A stretch of DNA of 49,393 nt from UKL13-2 sp040379385 (GTDB lineage: Bacteria > Pseudomonadota > Gammaproteobacteria > Burkholderiales > Usitatibacteraceae). The notes beneath the pieces are model-generated. The model did no database searches, was not told the DNA's origin, and was given only the letters and a program-made list of their open reading frames with translations. Within the stretch, counting starts at the first letter, position 1; every line of letters begins with the position of its first letter. Both the position numbers and the translations under genes were made by a program. The stretch lies in the NCBI GenBank assembly GCA_040379385.1, contig JBEILF010000001.1, forward strand, positions 1 through 49,393. Reading direction: 5' to 3'. Shown piece by piece: positions 15,645 through 24,351 of this stretch.

Positions 15645-15758
15645 CTTGGTGCCAAACCCGACAAAGGTTTGAGTGTGGCCCGCTGTTACGCCTGCGAGGC
15701 TCGTTCCGGGAGCGCGTGCAGTCGAGCCAATTGTGCCAACGTCAAGACAGAGTGTCAT
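15636..15758 (-). CDS. Short ORF running into repeat copy A, possibly a truncated gene
   Basis: The ATG at 15758 has GGGGAG five bases upstream and lies 58 bases after the HMG-CoA lyase-like stop on the same strand. It encodes 40 residues with a plausible composition (MTLCLDVGTIGSTARAPG...), ending with a TGA inside the terminal inverted repeat of copy A. It may be the 5' end of a gene cut by the element, but I recognise no family and could not find a convincing continuation on the far side. It could equally be a chance ORF. Confidence 0.3.
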   Translation of the reverse strand: MTLCLDVGTIGSTARAPGTSLAGVTAGHTQTFVGFGTKLA

Positions 15759-15816
15759 GATCGCTCCCCGGCCGCCGCGATATTCGGGCAATGGTCTAAT
15801 TTGTGGGCAGTGTTCG

Positions 15817-16779
15817 TCAGGCCGTATACAGTTGCGCAGGTATCTGATGCAGGTGCATGGTTTTGCCAGCCTTCATCACCTGCCCGGGAACTTCGTGGCC
15901 GACGATGGATGGAATTTTTACGGCCACCGCCAGTAACCGGTCAATATCGACACCGCTCTCAATCCCCATGTCGTCGAGCATATTGACCAAATCTTCCGTG
16001 CATATATTGCCAGTTGCTCCCGGCGCGAACGGGCAGCCGCCCAAACCGGCAATTGAACTGTCAAAACTGGTGATCCCCTCTGAAATACCAGCAAGGACGT
16101 TCGCCAGTCCCATGCCTCTGGTATTGTGGAAATGCAAAGTGATCTCGACATCTGGGAAACGGTGTTTGGCGTCGCGCATCATCCGGCCCACTTGTGTGGG
16201 GTTCGCCATGCCGGTTGTATCGGCAAAGGTGAGGCTATCGAATCCGATCTGCAGATATTGCTCTGCAAAACCCATGACTCGGGCTTCGTCGACTCGACCC
16301 TCAAAGGGGCAGCCAAAAGATGTTGAGACACAGCCGTTGAGCTTGATTCCCGCCGCTTTTGCCATTGGTACCATAAGCGTAAAATCAGCGAGCGACTCGG
16401 ATGTGGAGCGCTTCACGTTAGCCATGTTGTGCGTTTCCGAGGCCGACATAAACAGGTTCATTTCGTCGATTCTGCCGCCTGAGGTGTGGACAGCAATAGC
16501 GCGCTCCATTCCTTTGATGTTGGGAGTAATTGCGGTGATCAACACCCCCTCGCGGCGCACGATCTCGCGGAGTACCACTTCTGCGTCGGTCATGTTTGGT
16601 ACAAGTTTTGGGTGAACGAACGAGGTAACCTCAACTTTTGCGAGGCCGGTTGCAGTCAACTGGTCGATCACCGAAATCTTCGTTTCGGTCGGGATAATCG
16701 TCTTTTCGATCTGGAATCCATCCCTTACGCCGACATCGTTGATGTAAATCCGGTGGCTATTTTTTTGCATGGAAGGCAT
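15817..16779 (-). CDS. Hydroxymethylglutaryl-CoA lyase-like enzyme
   Basis: HMG-CoA lyase cleaves HMG-CoA to acetyl-CoA and acetoacetate, the last step of leucine breakdown. The 320-residue TIM-barrel protein has the DRE-TIM metal motif at the start (VGVRDGFQ, with the second-strand catalytic Arg/Asp), EVTSFVHPKLVPNM, the metal ligands HFHNTRGMGLAN, and the family signature SIAGLGGCPFAPGATGNICTE with the active cysteine. The start at 16779 has AAGAG six bases upstream; Met4 is an alternative. No other leucine-catabolism gene is adjacent, so a related lyase acting on a different hydroxyacyl-CoA is possible. It is divergent from the ATP synthase operon. Confidence 0.88.
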   Translation of the reverse strand: MPSMQKNSHRIYINDVGVRDGFQIEKTIIPTETKISVIDQLTATGLAKVEVTSFVHPKLVPNMTDAEVVLREIVRREGVLITAITPNIKGMERAIAVHTSGGRIDEMNLFMSASETHNMANVKRSTSESLADFTLMVPMAKAAGIKLNGCVSTSFGCPFEGRVDEARVMGFAEQYLQIGFDSLTFADTTGMANPTQVGRMMRDAKHRFPDVEITLHFHNTRGMGLANVLAGISEGITSFDSSIAGLGGCPFAPGATGNICTEDLVNMLDDMGIESGVDIDRLLAVAVKIPSIVGHEVPGQVMKAGKTMHLHQIPAQLYTA

Positions 16780-17018
16780 TGTTAACTCTTGAAGGGGTTT
16801 TTAGGCTGGTCGGAGCGGCTGAGGCAATTCGACAGGGGCGGATAGGCAAATTTTTTCGATTCTGCAAAAGCTCTTCGGTTGGCAGGGGCCTGAGTTGAAC
16901 GCTTTCATTAACACAATGTGCGCCATAGAGAAATTTGTGCTGACAAAAGAACCTTACATTTCATGCGGTTACACAAAGAATATGTTTGCTCAACCATGAT
17001 GCGCCGCCGCATTTTGGT

Positions 17019-17048
17019 TTGACTTGAAATTCTACTCGCGCTTATAAT
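17019..17048 (+). promoter_or_regulatory. Sigma-70 promoter of the ATP synthase operon
   Basis: A -35 TTGACT at 17019-17024 and a perfect -10 TATAAT at 17043-17048 are separated by 18 bases, giving a start about 65 bases before atpI. The remaining part of the 342-base gap (16780-17121) shows no gene and no clear promoter for the divergent lyase gene. Confidence 0.85.
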
Positions 17049-17121
17049 CGTTTGGCTTTGCGTTTGAATCTATCAGTGTTTTTGCTCGGGATCGGCCATT
17101 GGCGGCCTAGAAACATGCAAC

Positions 17122-17493
17122 ATGCGTACATCGTTTTTGCAGCCGGGTGTTCGGCGGGTGCTGATGTTTCAAGTCGCGTCTGTAGCACTCGTATCGTCTG
17201 TGGCATTGGCCAGTAGCGGTCAGGCTGCTGCAATCTCCGCCTTAGTCGGCGGGGGAGCAGTTATTGCTGGCAACTTGGCATATGCAATGATCGCTAGGCC
17301 ATCGCGGGTGAAAGCTAAGTCCGGTGCCGCCGTGCTAATGGTTCACGTAGCCGCGCAGGCGGCGAAGACGGTCTTGGTTTTGCTTTCGCTGCTGGCTGCG
17401 TTTGCATCGGGGAAGTTCGCGGCCGGGTCACTAATCATCGGTACCGGAGTCGCGCTTCTCGCGCATTGGTTGTCGTTTTTGTTTCATCGTTGA
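17122..17493 (+). CDS. atpI: ATP synthase assembly protein I
   Basis: AtpI is a small membrane protein that helps assemble the c-ring and may take part in Mg2+ supply. The 123-residue product has four hydrophobic segments (about 12-32, 36-56, 68-93, 98-118), with a conserved-looking GGGAVIAGNLAYA in the second, and ends in LSFLFHR. It is first in the atp operon, 27 bases before atpB, its standard place. AtpI sequences vary a great deal, so position carries much of the call. Confidence 0.88.
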   Translation: MRTSFLQPGVRRVLMFQVASVALVSSVALASSGQAAAISALVGGGAVIAGNLAYAMIARPSRVKAKSGAAVLMVHVAAQAAKTVLVLLSLLAAFASGKFAAGSLIIGTGVALLAHWLSFLFHR

Positions 17494-17520
17494 ATTCGCT
17501 ACCGATAGAAGAATCTCAAA

Positions 17521-18309
17521 ATGGCCAGTTACAAAGACCCTACTGACTACATCACACACCATCTGACCAACCTGCAAGTCAAGGTTGCGGACGGATGGAT
17601 GATCAACGTTGACACCATCGTCAATTCGTTTTTGTTGGGTTGCCTGACCTTCGGTATCTTGTGGCTGGTCGCGCGGCGGATGACTTCTGGTGTGCCCGGT
17701 CGATTGCAGGCGGCCATTGAGTTATTGATTGAATTTATCAACGGCCAAGTCAAAGAGGTGTATCACGGCAAGAGCACGCTAGTGACTCCGATTGCAATTA
17801 CGGTATTCATGTGGGTGTTAGTCATGAATTCCGTCAAGCTCATTCCAATCGAGCCGTTGGCGTGGGTAACGCATCTTTTCGCGCCGTACTGGCGTCCCGT
17901 CCCTACAACTGATCTCAATACGACGGCAGCATTATCGCTGTCGGTAATTATGTTGGTTGTCGTGTTCAGCATTCGCGCAAAAGGGATCGGCGGATACATC
18001 CATGAACTCTTCTGCACGCCATTTGGTGCCAATCCTTTGCTTTGGCCTTTCAATTTTGCGTTTCAGCTGATCGAGTTGATCTCCAAGCCGTTATCTTTGG
18101 CGCTTCGCCTCTATGGAAATATGTTCGCAGGCGAAGTGATCTTTCTGCTTATCGGGATGTTGGGAGCCGTTGGAGTTGGCGGTGTGTTGGTCGCAGGATT
18201 GCTCCACGCCGGTTGGGCGATCTTCCATATCCTGGTCGTAGCTCTACAGGCGTTCATTTTTATGATGTTAACGGTGGTCTATTTGTCGATGGCTGAAGAG
18301 CATCATTGA
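17521..18309 (+). CDS. atpB: ATP synthase F0 subunit a
   Basis: Subunit a forms the two proton half-channels of F0 beside the c-ring. The 262-residue protein has five to six membrane helices, the N-terminal YITHHLTNLQ, the conserved VMNSVKLIPIE loop, and the essential arginine Arg196 in SLALRLYGNMFAGE. The closing helix LQAFIFMMLTVVYLSMAEEHH is typical of proteobacteria. It is co-transcribed with atpI and atpE. Confidence 0.98.
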   Translation: MASYKDPTDYITHHLTNLQVKVADGWMINVDTIVNSFLLGCLTFGILWLVARRMTSGVPGRLQAAIELLIEFINGQVKEVYHGKSTLVTPIAITVFMWVLVMNSVKLIPIEPLAWVTHLFAPYWRPVPTTDLNTTAALSLSVIMLVVVFSIRAKGIGGYIHELFCTPFGANPLLWPFNFAFQLIELISKPLSLALRLYGNMFAGEVIFLLIGMLGAVGVGGVLVAGLLHAGWAIFHILVVALQAFIFMMLTVVYLSMAEEHH

Positions 18310-18385
18310 TCTGGTTTTGTCCTTGAATTTGGCTAGGTAATTTTTATATTAACTACTTGTTGCGTGTACTCGAAAGGAAACATAA

Positions 18386-18649
18386 ATGGAAAATATTGCA
18401 ATGGTTCAGGCTTACACCGCGATCGCGATCGGCATCATCATTGGTCTCGGGGCGATTGGTGCGTGTATTGGGGTGGGCATCATGTGCTCGAAATTTCTAG
18501 AGTCTGCCGCGCGTCAGCCTGAGTTGATTCCGACATTGCAAGGCAAAGTATTCCTTTTGCTTGGCCTTATCGATGCTGCGTTCATTATTGGCGTCGGTCT
18601 TGCGATGTTCTTCGCGACTGCAAACCCACTTCTGGCCCCTTTGCGCTGA
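18386..18649 (+). CDS. atpE: ATP synthase F0 subunit c
   Basis: Subunit c forms the rotating ring of F0. The 87-residue hairpin protein has two membrane helices joined by the polar loop ARQPELIP (Arg43-Gln44-Pro45), and the proton-carrying acidic residue Asp63 in GLIDAAFIIGVG. The first helix has the expected glycine-rich face (GLGAIGACIGVGI). The ion-binding site lacks the extra polar residues of Na+-specific rings, so it should use protons. AAAGGA lies before the ATG, which fits the high expression needed for a multi-copy subunit. Confidence 0.98.
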   Translation: MENIAMVQAYTAIAIGIIIGLGAIGACIGVGIMCSKFLESAARQPELIPTLQGKVFLLLGLIDAAFIIGVGLAMFFATANPLLAPLR

Positions 18650-18696
18650 CTCTCTTTGATTCGGAATAGTCAACTCGGAACAGGAAAGGTGCCGTC

Positions 18697-19167
18697 ATGA
18701 ATATCGGCGGAACATTAGTTGCTCAAGCGATAGGGTTTGCAATCTTTATTTGGTTTACGTGGAAGTTCGTCTGGCCACCTATCGATCTGGCTATCGAGAC
18801 GCGCCGGAAAAAGATTGCAGAAGGTTTGGCCGAAGCCGAAAAGGGTAAAGCCGCACTCGCCGATGGTGAGAGGCAGAAGTCGTTGATCCTGAAAGAGGCT
18901 CGCGATCAGGCAGGTGAATTCAAGGCGCTCAATGAAAAGCAAGCGCAGTCGCTGATCGATGAAGCGAAGGCGCAAGCCAAGCTGGAAGCGGATCGCATCA
19001 TTGCCGCTGCGCACGCGAGTGCGGCCACCGAATTGCAGAAAGCCCGCGAGCAGCTCCGCGAGCAAGTCGCAGTACTGGCCGTTGCGGGTGCAGAGAAGAT
19101 TCTGAAGCGCGAAGTCGACGCGAAGTCCCATGCGGACATGCTGAATCAATTGAAGGCGCAGCTGTAA
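18697..19167 (+). CDS. atpF: ATP synthase F0 subunit b
   Basis: Subunit b forms the peripheral stalk that holds F1 still. The 156-residue protein has a single N-terminal membrane helix with the characteristic FAIFIWFTWKFVWPPI, then a long charged alpha-helical arm rich in Ala, Glu and Lys (about 35-150) that dimerises as a right-handed coiled coil. Length is normal. Its stop codon overlaps the atpH start by one base (TAATG), which implies translational coupling. Confidence 0.97.
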   Translation: MNIGGTLVAQAIGFAIFIWFTWKFVWPPIDLAIETRRKKIAEGLAEAEKGKAALADGERQKSLILKEARDQAGEFKALNEKQAQSLIDEAKAQAKLEADRIIAAAHASAATELQKAREQLREQVAVLAVAGAEKILKREVDAKSHADMLNQLKAQL

Positions 19168-19700
19168 TGGCGGAGCTGACAACAGTCGCCCGACCGTATG
19201 GCGAGGCGGCGTTCCGTGCAGCCGTTGAGGCGGGCAGCATCGCTGCTTTCGGTGATGCGTTGGCCGTGCTAGGTGCTGCGGCGTCAAATCCGCAAGCTCT
19301 CGCGATCCTCGGCAACCCGACGGTTAGCGTTGCCGAAAAGGCGGCGGTGCTTTCTGCGCCGGCAGGCAATCTGGCACCGGAAATTTCGAACTTGCTGACG
19401 ATGTTGATCGAGAGTGGCAAGGCATCGCTGTTGCCGTTTATTGCAGAGCATTTCGCAAAGCTGCAACGCCAGCATGAGGGTGTCATCAAGGCGACCATTA
19501 CCAGTGCGATGCAGTTGTCTGACGCAGAAAAATCCGGCTTGATCGACGCGCTGTCTCGCAAGTATGGCAAGCGGGTCGAAGCGGTTGTTGTGGTCGACGC
19601 AGAGTTGATTGGCGGTGCGCGAATTCAAGTCGGCGATGATGTCATCCATGCGTCGGTTCGCGACACGCTGGACCAAATGAAGCAAGCGCTGACGGCATAG
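19167..19700 (+). CDS. atpH: ATP synthase F1 subunit delta
   Basis: Subunit delta joins the peripheral stalk to the top of F1. The 177-residue protein has the six-helix N-terminal domain (TVARPYGEAAFRAAVEAG...) and the family signature in the C-terminal part, VVDAELIGGARIQVGDDVIHASVRDTL (about 145-171), where the LIGG and R-x-G-D positions match. It begins on the last base of atpF and is followed 48 bases later by atpA. Confidence 0.97.
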   Translation: MAELTTVARPYGEAAFRAAVEAGSIAAFGDALAVLGAAASNPQALAILGNPTVSVAEKAAVLSAPAGNLAPEISNLLTMLIESGKASLLPFIAEHFAKLQRQHEGVIKATITSAMQLSDAEKSGLIDALSRKYGKRVEAVVVVDAELIGGARIQVGDDVIHASVRDTLDQMKQALTA

Positions 19701-19748
19701 CCAGCGCCAACGAACTTTTTTATTTACTAGATTAACTAGGGTACGAAG

Positions 19749-21296
19749 ATGCAAATCAACCCGGCAGAAATCAGCGAACTCATTAAATCGAAGATCCAAG
19801 GGCTTCCCGCCGCAGCCGAAAAACGCTCCGAAGGCAACGTGATCTCGGTGACGGACGGCATTTGCCGCGTACACGGCTTGGCAGATGTAATGCAGGGCGA
19901 GATGCTTGAGTTTCCAGGCAACACGTTTGGTTTGGCGCTCAACCTCGAGCGCGACTCCGTTGGTGCGGTGGTGCTAGGCGAGTATCAGCACATCAAGGAA
20001 GGCGATACCGTCAAATGTACCGGGCGCATTCTCGAAGTGCCGGTCGGGCCGGAACTACTTGGCCGCGTGGTCAATTCGCTTGGCGCACCGATCGATGGTA
20101 AAGGTCCGATCAATGCAAAGTTGACCGACGTGATTGAAAAGGTCGCGCCTGGTGTGATCGCACGCAAATCGGTGGACCAGCCGGTGCAGACGGGCTTGAA
20201 GGCGATCGATGCTATGGTGCCGGTAGGCCGTGGGCAGCGCGAATTGATCATTGGCGACCGGCAGACGGGTAAAACCGCTGTTGCGATCGACACCATCATC
20301 AACCAAAAAGGCAAAGACATGTTTTGCGTCTACGTGGCAATTGGTCAGAAGGCTTCGACCGTTGCAAACGTGGTGCGTAAGCTCGAAGAAAGTGGCGCGT
20401 TGTCGTACACAATCGTTGTCGCCTCTACCGCGTCTGAGTCAGCCGCGATGCAGTACATCGCAGCCTACTCCGGTTGCACGATGGGTGAGTACTTCCGTGA
20501 CCGCGGCCAAGATGCTTTGATCATCTATGACGATTTGTCCAAGCAAGCCGTCGCGTATCGTCAAGTGTCGCTGCTGCTGCGCCGTCCACCGGGCCGTGAA
20601 GCCTACCCAGGCGACGTGTTCTACCTACACAGTCGCCTACTGGAGCGTGCAGCGCGAGTTAATGCCGACTACGTTGAGAAGTTCACCAACGGTGCCGTTA
20701 AAGATAAGACCGGCTCGCTGACCGCGTTGCCAATTATCGAGACACAGGCGGGTGACGTTTCGGCGTTCGTTCCGACCAACGTGATTTCGATTACCGACGG
20801 TCAGATCTTCTTGGAAACCGATTTGTTCAACGCTGGCATTCGTCCTGCAATTAACGCCGGTATCTCAGTATCGCGTGTGGGTGGTGCGGCGCAAACCAAG
20901 ATCATGAAGCGTAAAGACACCGGAGCTGGCGTTCGACTGGCGCTCGCGCAGTATCGTGAACTCGCCGCGTTTGCACAGTTTGCATCCGATCTAGACGACG
21001 CTACGCGTAAACAGCTCGAACGCGGCAAGATGGTGACCGAACTGATGAAGCAACCACAGTACCAGCCGCTGCAGGTTTGGGAAATGGCCTTGATTCTATT
21101 CGCAGTCAACAATAACTACATGGATGATGTGGACGTCAAGAAGGCCGCCGCGTTTGAAAAAGCACTACGCGATTTCATGAAGTCTAAATATGGTGCGCTA
21201 GTTGATTCGATAGCAACGGCGGCAGCGCTGTCAGGCGACGACGAAAAGGCGCTGCACGCTGCGGTTGCCGACTTCAAGAAAACAGGCGCGTACTAG
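19749..21296 (+). CDS. atpA: ATP synthase F1 subunit alpha
   Basis: Subunit alpha carries the non-catalytic nucleotide sites of F1 and contributes the arginine finger to catalysis. The 515-residue protein has the beta-barrel N-terminus (GNVISVTDGICRVHGL), the P-loop GDRQTGKT at 169-176, the family signature PAINAGISVSRVGG near 365-380 and a helical C-terminal domain. Length and motifs are standard. It is the fifth structural gene of the operon; its closing residues ...VADFKKTGAY are typical. Confidence 0.98.
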   Translation: MQINPAEISELIKSKIQGLPAAAEKRSEGNVISVTDGICRVHGLADVMQGEMLEFPGNTFGLALNLERDSVGAVVLGEYQHIKEGDTVKCTGRILEVPVGPELLGRVVNSLGAPIDGKGPINAKLTDVIEKVAPGVIARKSVDQPVQTGLKAIDAMVPVGRGQRELIIGDRQTGKTAVAIDTIINQKGKDMFCVYVAIGQKASTVANVVRKLEESGALSYTIVVASTASESAAMQYIAAYSGCTMGEYFRDRGQDALIIYDDLSKQAVAYRQVSLLLRRPPGREAYPGDVFYLHSRLLERAARVNADYVEKFTNGAVKDKTGSLTALPIIETQAGDVSAFVPTNVISITDGQIFLETDLFNAGIRPAINAGISVSRVGGAAQTKIMKRKDTGAGVRLALAQYRELAAFAQFASDLDDATRKQLERGKMVTELMKQPQYQPLQVWEMALILFAVNNNYMDDVDVKKAAAFEKALRDFMKSKYGALVDSIATAAALSGDDEKALHAAVADFKKTGAY

Positions 21297-21346
21297 AAAG
21301 TAGGGCGGTGTTGGTAAACGTCTTAGGCGAATCGAAAGACTAGAGA

Positions 21347-22210
21347 ATGGCCGGTTCAAAAGAAATTCGGAACAAGATCAAGAGCGTTGAAAACACGCGA
21401 AAGATCACCAAGGCGATGGAAATGGTCGCGGCATCTAAGATGCGCAAAGCGCAGGAGCGTATGCGTGCCGCTCGACCGTATAGCGAGAAGATTCGCAGTG
21501 TTGCTGCGAACTTGTCGCACGCAAATCCTGACTATAAGCATGTGTTTTTGCAGAAGCGTGATGTGGTGAGAAATGTCGGGGTGATTATGGTGACGTCCGA
21601 CAAGGGCCTCTGCGGCGGTCTTAACACCAATGCGATGCGCATGATGGTCATGAAGATCAAAGAGTGGGAAGGTGCGGATGCGAAGGTGCAGGCCACGGCG
21701 ATAGGCAATAAGGGCCTAGGTTTCTTGATGCGCTACGGAATCCCCGTGACGTCTCAGGTGATCGGCCTGGGAGACAAGCCACATCTCGAAAAAATGATCG
21801 GCCCCATTAAGGCACAGCTAGATCAATTTGCTGATGGCAAGATTGACGCCCTTTATCTCTGCTATACGAAGTTCATTAACACCATGAAGCAAGAGGCGAT
21901 GTGCGAGCAATTGTTGCCATTATCTGGTGACAAGCTCGGTGCGCCTGATTCGTCTTGGGACTATCTGTACGAGCCGGACGCCAAAGCAGTGCTGGATGAA
22001 TTGTTGGAGCGTTACATCGAATCGATCGTATATTCGGCCGTTGCTGAAAACATTGCGTCCGAGCAGTCGGCGCGGATGGTGGCGATGAAGTCAGCGTCGG
22101 ATAACGCCAAGAAAGTTATCGGTGACCTGAAGCTGACCTACAACAAAGCACGTCAGGCGGCGATCACCAAAGAATTGTCGGAGATCGTTGGCGGTGCAGC
22201 GGCCGTTTAG
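21347..22210 (+). CDS. atpG: ATP synthase F1 subunit gamma
   Basis: Subunit gamma is the rotating central shaft of F1. The 287-residue protein shows the N-terminal helix MAGSKEIRNKIKSVENTRKITKAMEMVAASKM and the matching C-terminal helix (SARMVAMKSASDNAKKVIGDLKLTYNKARQAAITKEL...) that form the coiled coil in the alpha-beta hexamer. The Rossmann-like middle domain contains TSDKGLCGGLN. Key motifs and length are normal. It lies 50 bases after atpA and 61 before atpD. Confidence 0.97.
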   Translation: MAGSKEIRNKIKSVENTRKITKAMEMVAASKMRKAQERMRAARPYSEKIRSVAANLSHANPDYKHVFLQKRDVVRNVGVIMVTSDKGLCGGLNTNAMRMMVMKIKEWEGADAKVQATAIGNKGLGFLMRYGIPVTSQVIGLGDKPHLEKMIGPIKAQLDQFADGKIDALYLCYTKFINTMKQEAMCEQLLPLSGDKLGAPDSSWDYLYEPDAKAVLDELLERYIESIVYSAVAENIASEQSARMVAMKSASDNAKKVIGDLKLTYNKARQAAITKELSEIVGGAAAV

Positions 22211-22271
22211 GATCCTGCAGCGATCAGTCTTCAGTTAGCAAAAATATCGAAATACTACGTCGGAGCAAAAC

Positions 22272-23693
22272 ATGAGTGTCGGTCAAGTAGTGCAGTGCAT
22301 TGGTGCGGTTGTTGATATTCAATTTCCGCGCAACCACATGCCGCAGATTTATGACGCATTGGTCTTGGAAGACTCGGACCAGAGGTCGTTCGCTGAGAAA
22401 GGGTTGACATTCGAAGTTGAGCAGCAGCTTGGCGATGGCATCGTGCGCTGTATCGCCTTGGGCTCGTCAGACGGCCTGCGTCGCGGTATGACCGTGAAGA
22501 ATTCCGGTGCACCGATTTCGGTTCCGGTCGGCGGAGCCACGCTTGGCCGCATCATGGACGTGCTCGGCCGCCCGATTGACGAACAAGGCCCGATCAAAAC
22601 GGAAGAGCGCCGCTCCATTCATCAGCCAGCGCCAAAGTTCGACGAGCTCTCCCCATCGGTCGACCTTCTGCCTACCGGCATTAAGGTTATTGACTTGGTC
22701 TGCCCTTTTGCAAAGGGCGGCAAGATCGGCCTATTCGGTGGCGCAGGCGTGGGCAAGACCGTGAACATGCTCGAGCTGATCAACAACATCGCGAAGAGCT
22801 ACGGTGGTCTGTCGGTGTTTGCCGGTGTGGGTGAGCGTACTCGCGAAGGAAACGACTTCTATCACGAGATGCAGGAAGCGGGCGTTATCAAGGCGGACAA
22901 CCTCAGCGACTCCAAAGTGGCGATGGTGTTTGGCCAGATGAATGAACCACCGGGCAACCGTTTGCGCGTGGCGCTGACCGGTTTGACCATGGCGGAGCGC
23001 TTCCGCGATGAAGGTAAAGACATTTTGTTCTTCGTTGACAATATTTACCGCTATACGCTGGCAGGTACCGAGGTATCAGCGTTGTTGGGCCGTATGCCAT
23101 CAGCTGTGGGTTACCAGCCGACCCTTGCTGAGGAGATGGGTGTATTGCAGGAGCGCATCACTTCGACCAAAACCGGCTCGATCACTTCGATCCAGGCTGT
23201 TTATGTTCCGGCAGATGACTTGACTGACCCAAGTCCTGCGACGACGTTTGCCCACCTGGACGCAACGGTTGTGTTGTCGCGTGACATAGCAGCACTTGGT
23301 ATTTATCCGGCCGTTGATCCACTTGACTCCACCAGCCGCCAGCTCGATCCGCAGGTGGTTGGCGAAGAGCACTACACGGTTGCACGCCGTGTGCAGGCAA
23401 CGCTTCAACGCTACAAGGAGTTACGTGACATCATCGCTATTCTCGGTATGGACGAGTTATCTCCTGAGGATAAATTGGCGGTGTCGCGAGCCCGCAAGAT
23501 TCAGCGCTTCTTATCACAGCCGTTTAACGTTGCAGAAGTGTTTACTGGCACACCGGGCAAGATCGTGCCGCTCAAGGAAACCATCCGCGGGTTCAAGATG
23601 ATTGTCGACGGCGAATGCGATGCGTTGCCTGAGCAGGCGTTTTACATGGTCGGCGGCATTGACGAAGTCTTCGAAAAGGCAAAATCTATGTAA
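22272..23693 (+). CDS. atpD: ATP synthase F1 subunit beta
   Basis: Subunit beta holds the catalytic sites for ATP synthesis. The 473-residue protein has the P-loop GGAGVGKT at 156-163, GERTREGND with the catalytic glutamate, the Walker B strand ILFFVDNIYRYTLAGTEVS, and the DELSPEDK segment matching the DELSEED lever of the C-terminal domain, which transmits torque. The signature PAVDPLDSTS is complete. It follows atpG in the usual order. Confidence 0.99.
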   Translation: MSVGQVVQCIGAVVDIQFPRNHMPQIYDALVLEDSDQRSFAEKGLTFEVEQQLGDGIVRCIALGSSDGLRRGMTVKNSGAPISVPVGGATLGRIMDVLGRPIDEQGPIKTEERRSIHQPAPKFDELSPSVDLLPTGIKVIDLVCPFAKGGKIGLFGGAGVGKTVNMLELINNIAKSYGGLSVFAGVGERTREGNDFYHEMQEAGVIKADNLSDSKVAMVFGQMNEPPGNRLRVALTGLTMAERFRDEGKDILFFVDNIYRYTLAGTEVSALLGRMPSAVGYQPTLAEEMGVLQERITSTKTGSITSIQAVYVPADDLTDPSPATTFAHLDATVVLSRDIAALGIYPAVDPLDSTSRQLDPQVVGEEHYTVARRVQATLQRYKELRDIIAILGMDELSPEDKLAVSRARKIQRFLSQPFNVAEVFTGTPGKIVPLKETIRGFKMIVDGECDALPEQAFYMVGGIDEVFEKAKSM

Positions 23694-23800
23694 CCCCGTT
23701 AGGGCCTGCTGCTTGTTTTGAACACCCAACGTATTGAAGCCTTGGCGCGGTCGCGGTGAAGTATGGATACCCGTCTTGAGCTGAACAACCGAAAGCATTT

Positions 23801-24211
23801 ATGGCAACACTCCACGTCAATATCGTGTCAGCAGAACAATCCATCTTTTCAGGTGACGCTGAGATGGTCGTCGTGCCTGGTGAGTCCGGTGAGCTAGGTA
23901 TTCTGCCTCTACACACGCCCCTGCTCACGCGCATCAGGCCGGGGACGGTCAAAGTCAAGCTTGGCGGGGGCAACGAGGAGTTGGTTTTTGTGTCGGGCGG
24001 TATCCTTGAAGTCCAGCCGAAAGCACTCACAATTCTTGCCAACACGTCAATTCGCGCAAAAGATCTTGACGAGGCCAAGGTTATGCAAGCAAAGCAAGCT
24101 GCAGAGGAAGCGCTCGCTAACCGGCAAAGTGGCCAAGAGCGGGCAGTTGTCCAAGCGGAGTTGTCACAACTCGCTGCGCAACTGGCCGCCATAAGAAAGT
24201 TGCGTAAGTGA
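23801..24211 (+). CDS. atpC: ATP synthase F1 subunit epsilon
   Basis: Subunit epsilon links gamma to the c-ring and inhibits ATP hydrolysis through its C-terminal helices. The 136-residue protein has the ten-stranded beta-sandwich domain (LHVNIVSAEQSIFSGDAEMVVVPG...GELGILPLHTPLLTRIRPG) and a two-helix C-terminal domain (about 88-136). The gap from atpD is 107 bases, the longest inside the operon, but a strong terminator comes only after this gene. Confidence 0.96.
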   Translation: MATLHVNIVSAEQSIFSGDAEMVVVPGESGELGILPLHTPLLTRIRPGTVKVKLGGGNEELVFVSGGILEVQPKALTILANTSIRAKDLDEAKVMQAKQAAEEALANRQSGQERAVVQAELSQLAAQLAAIRKLRK

Positions 24212-24268
24212 GCAAACTTTGATACCATTGACTTGCCGTAACGGTTTAGAGGCGCAGTAAAAACTTCA

Positions 24269-24297
24269 GGCAGTGGGGGTTCTCCACTGCCTTTTTT
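24269..24297 (+). terminator. Intrinsic terminator of the atp operon
   Basis: GGCAGTGG at 24269-24276 pairs with CCACTGCC at 24284-24291 over a seven-base loop, followed by TTTTTT. It ends the atpI-to-atpC transcript 58 bases after the atpC stop and before glmU. Confidence 0.92.
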
Positions 24298-24351
24298 ATT
24301 GTGGCCCGAATGGCCCATGGTGGTGCTGAATATCCATTGTAAGTACTTTAT

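Noticed and set aside
15669..15986. Cysteine-rich plus-strand frame (RCYACEARSGSACSRANC)
   Set aside because: It has no start signal, spans the intergenic DNA and enters the antisense of the lyase gene; the cysteines look like chance.
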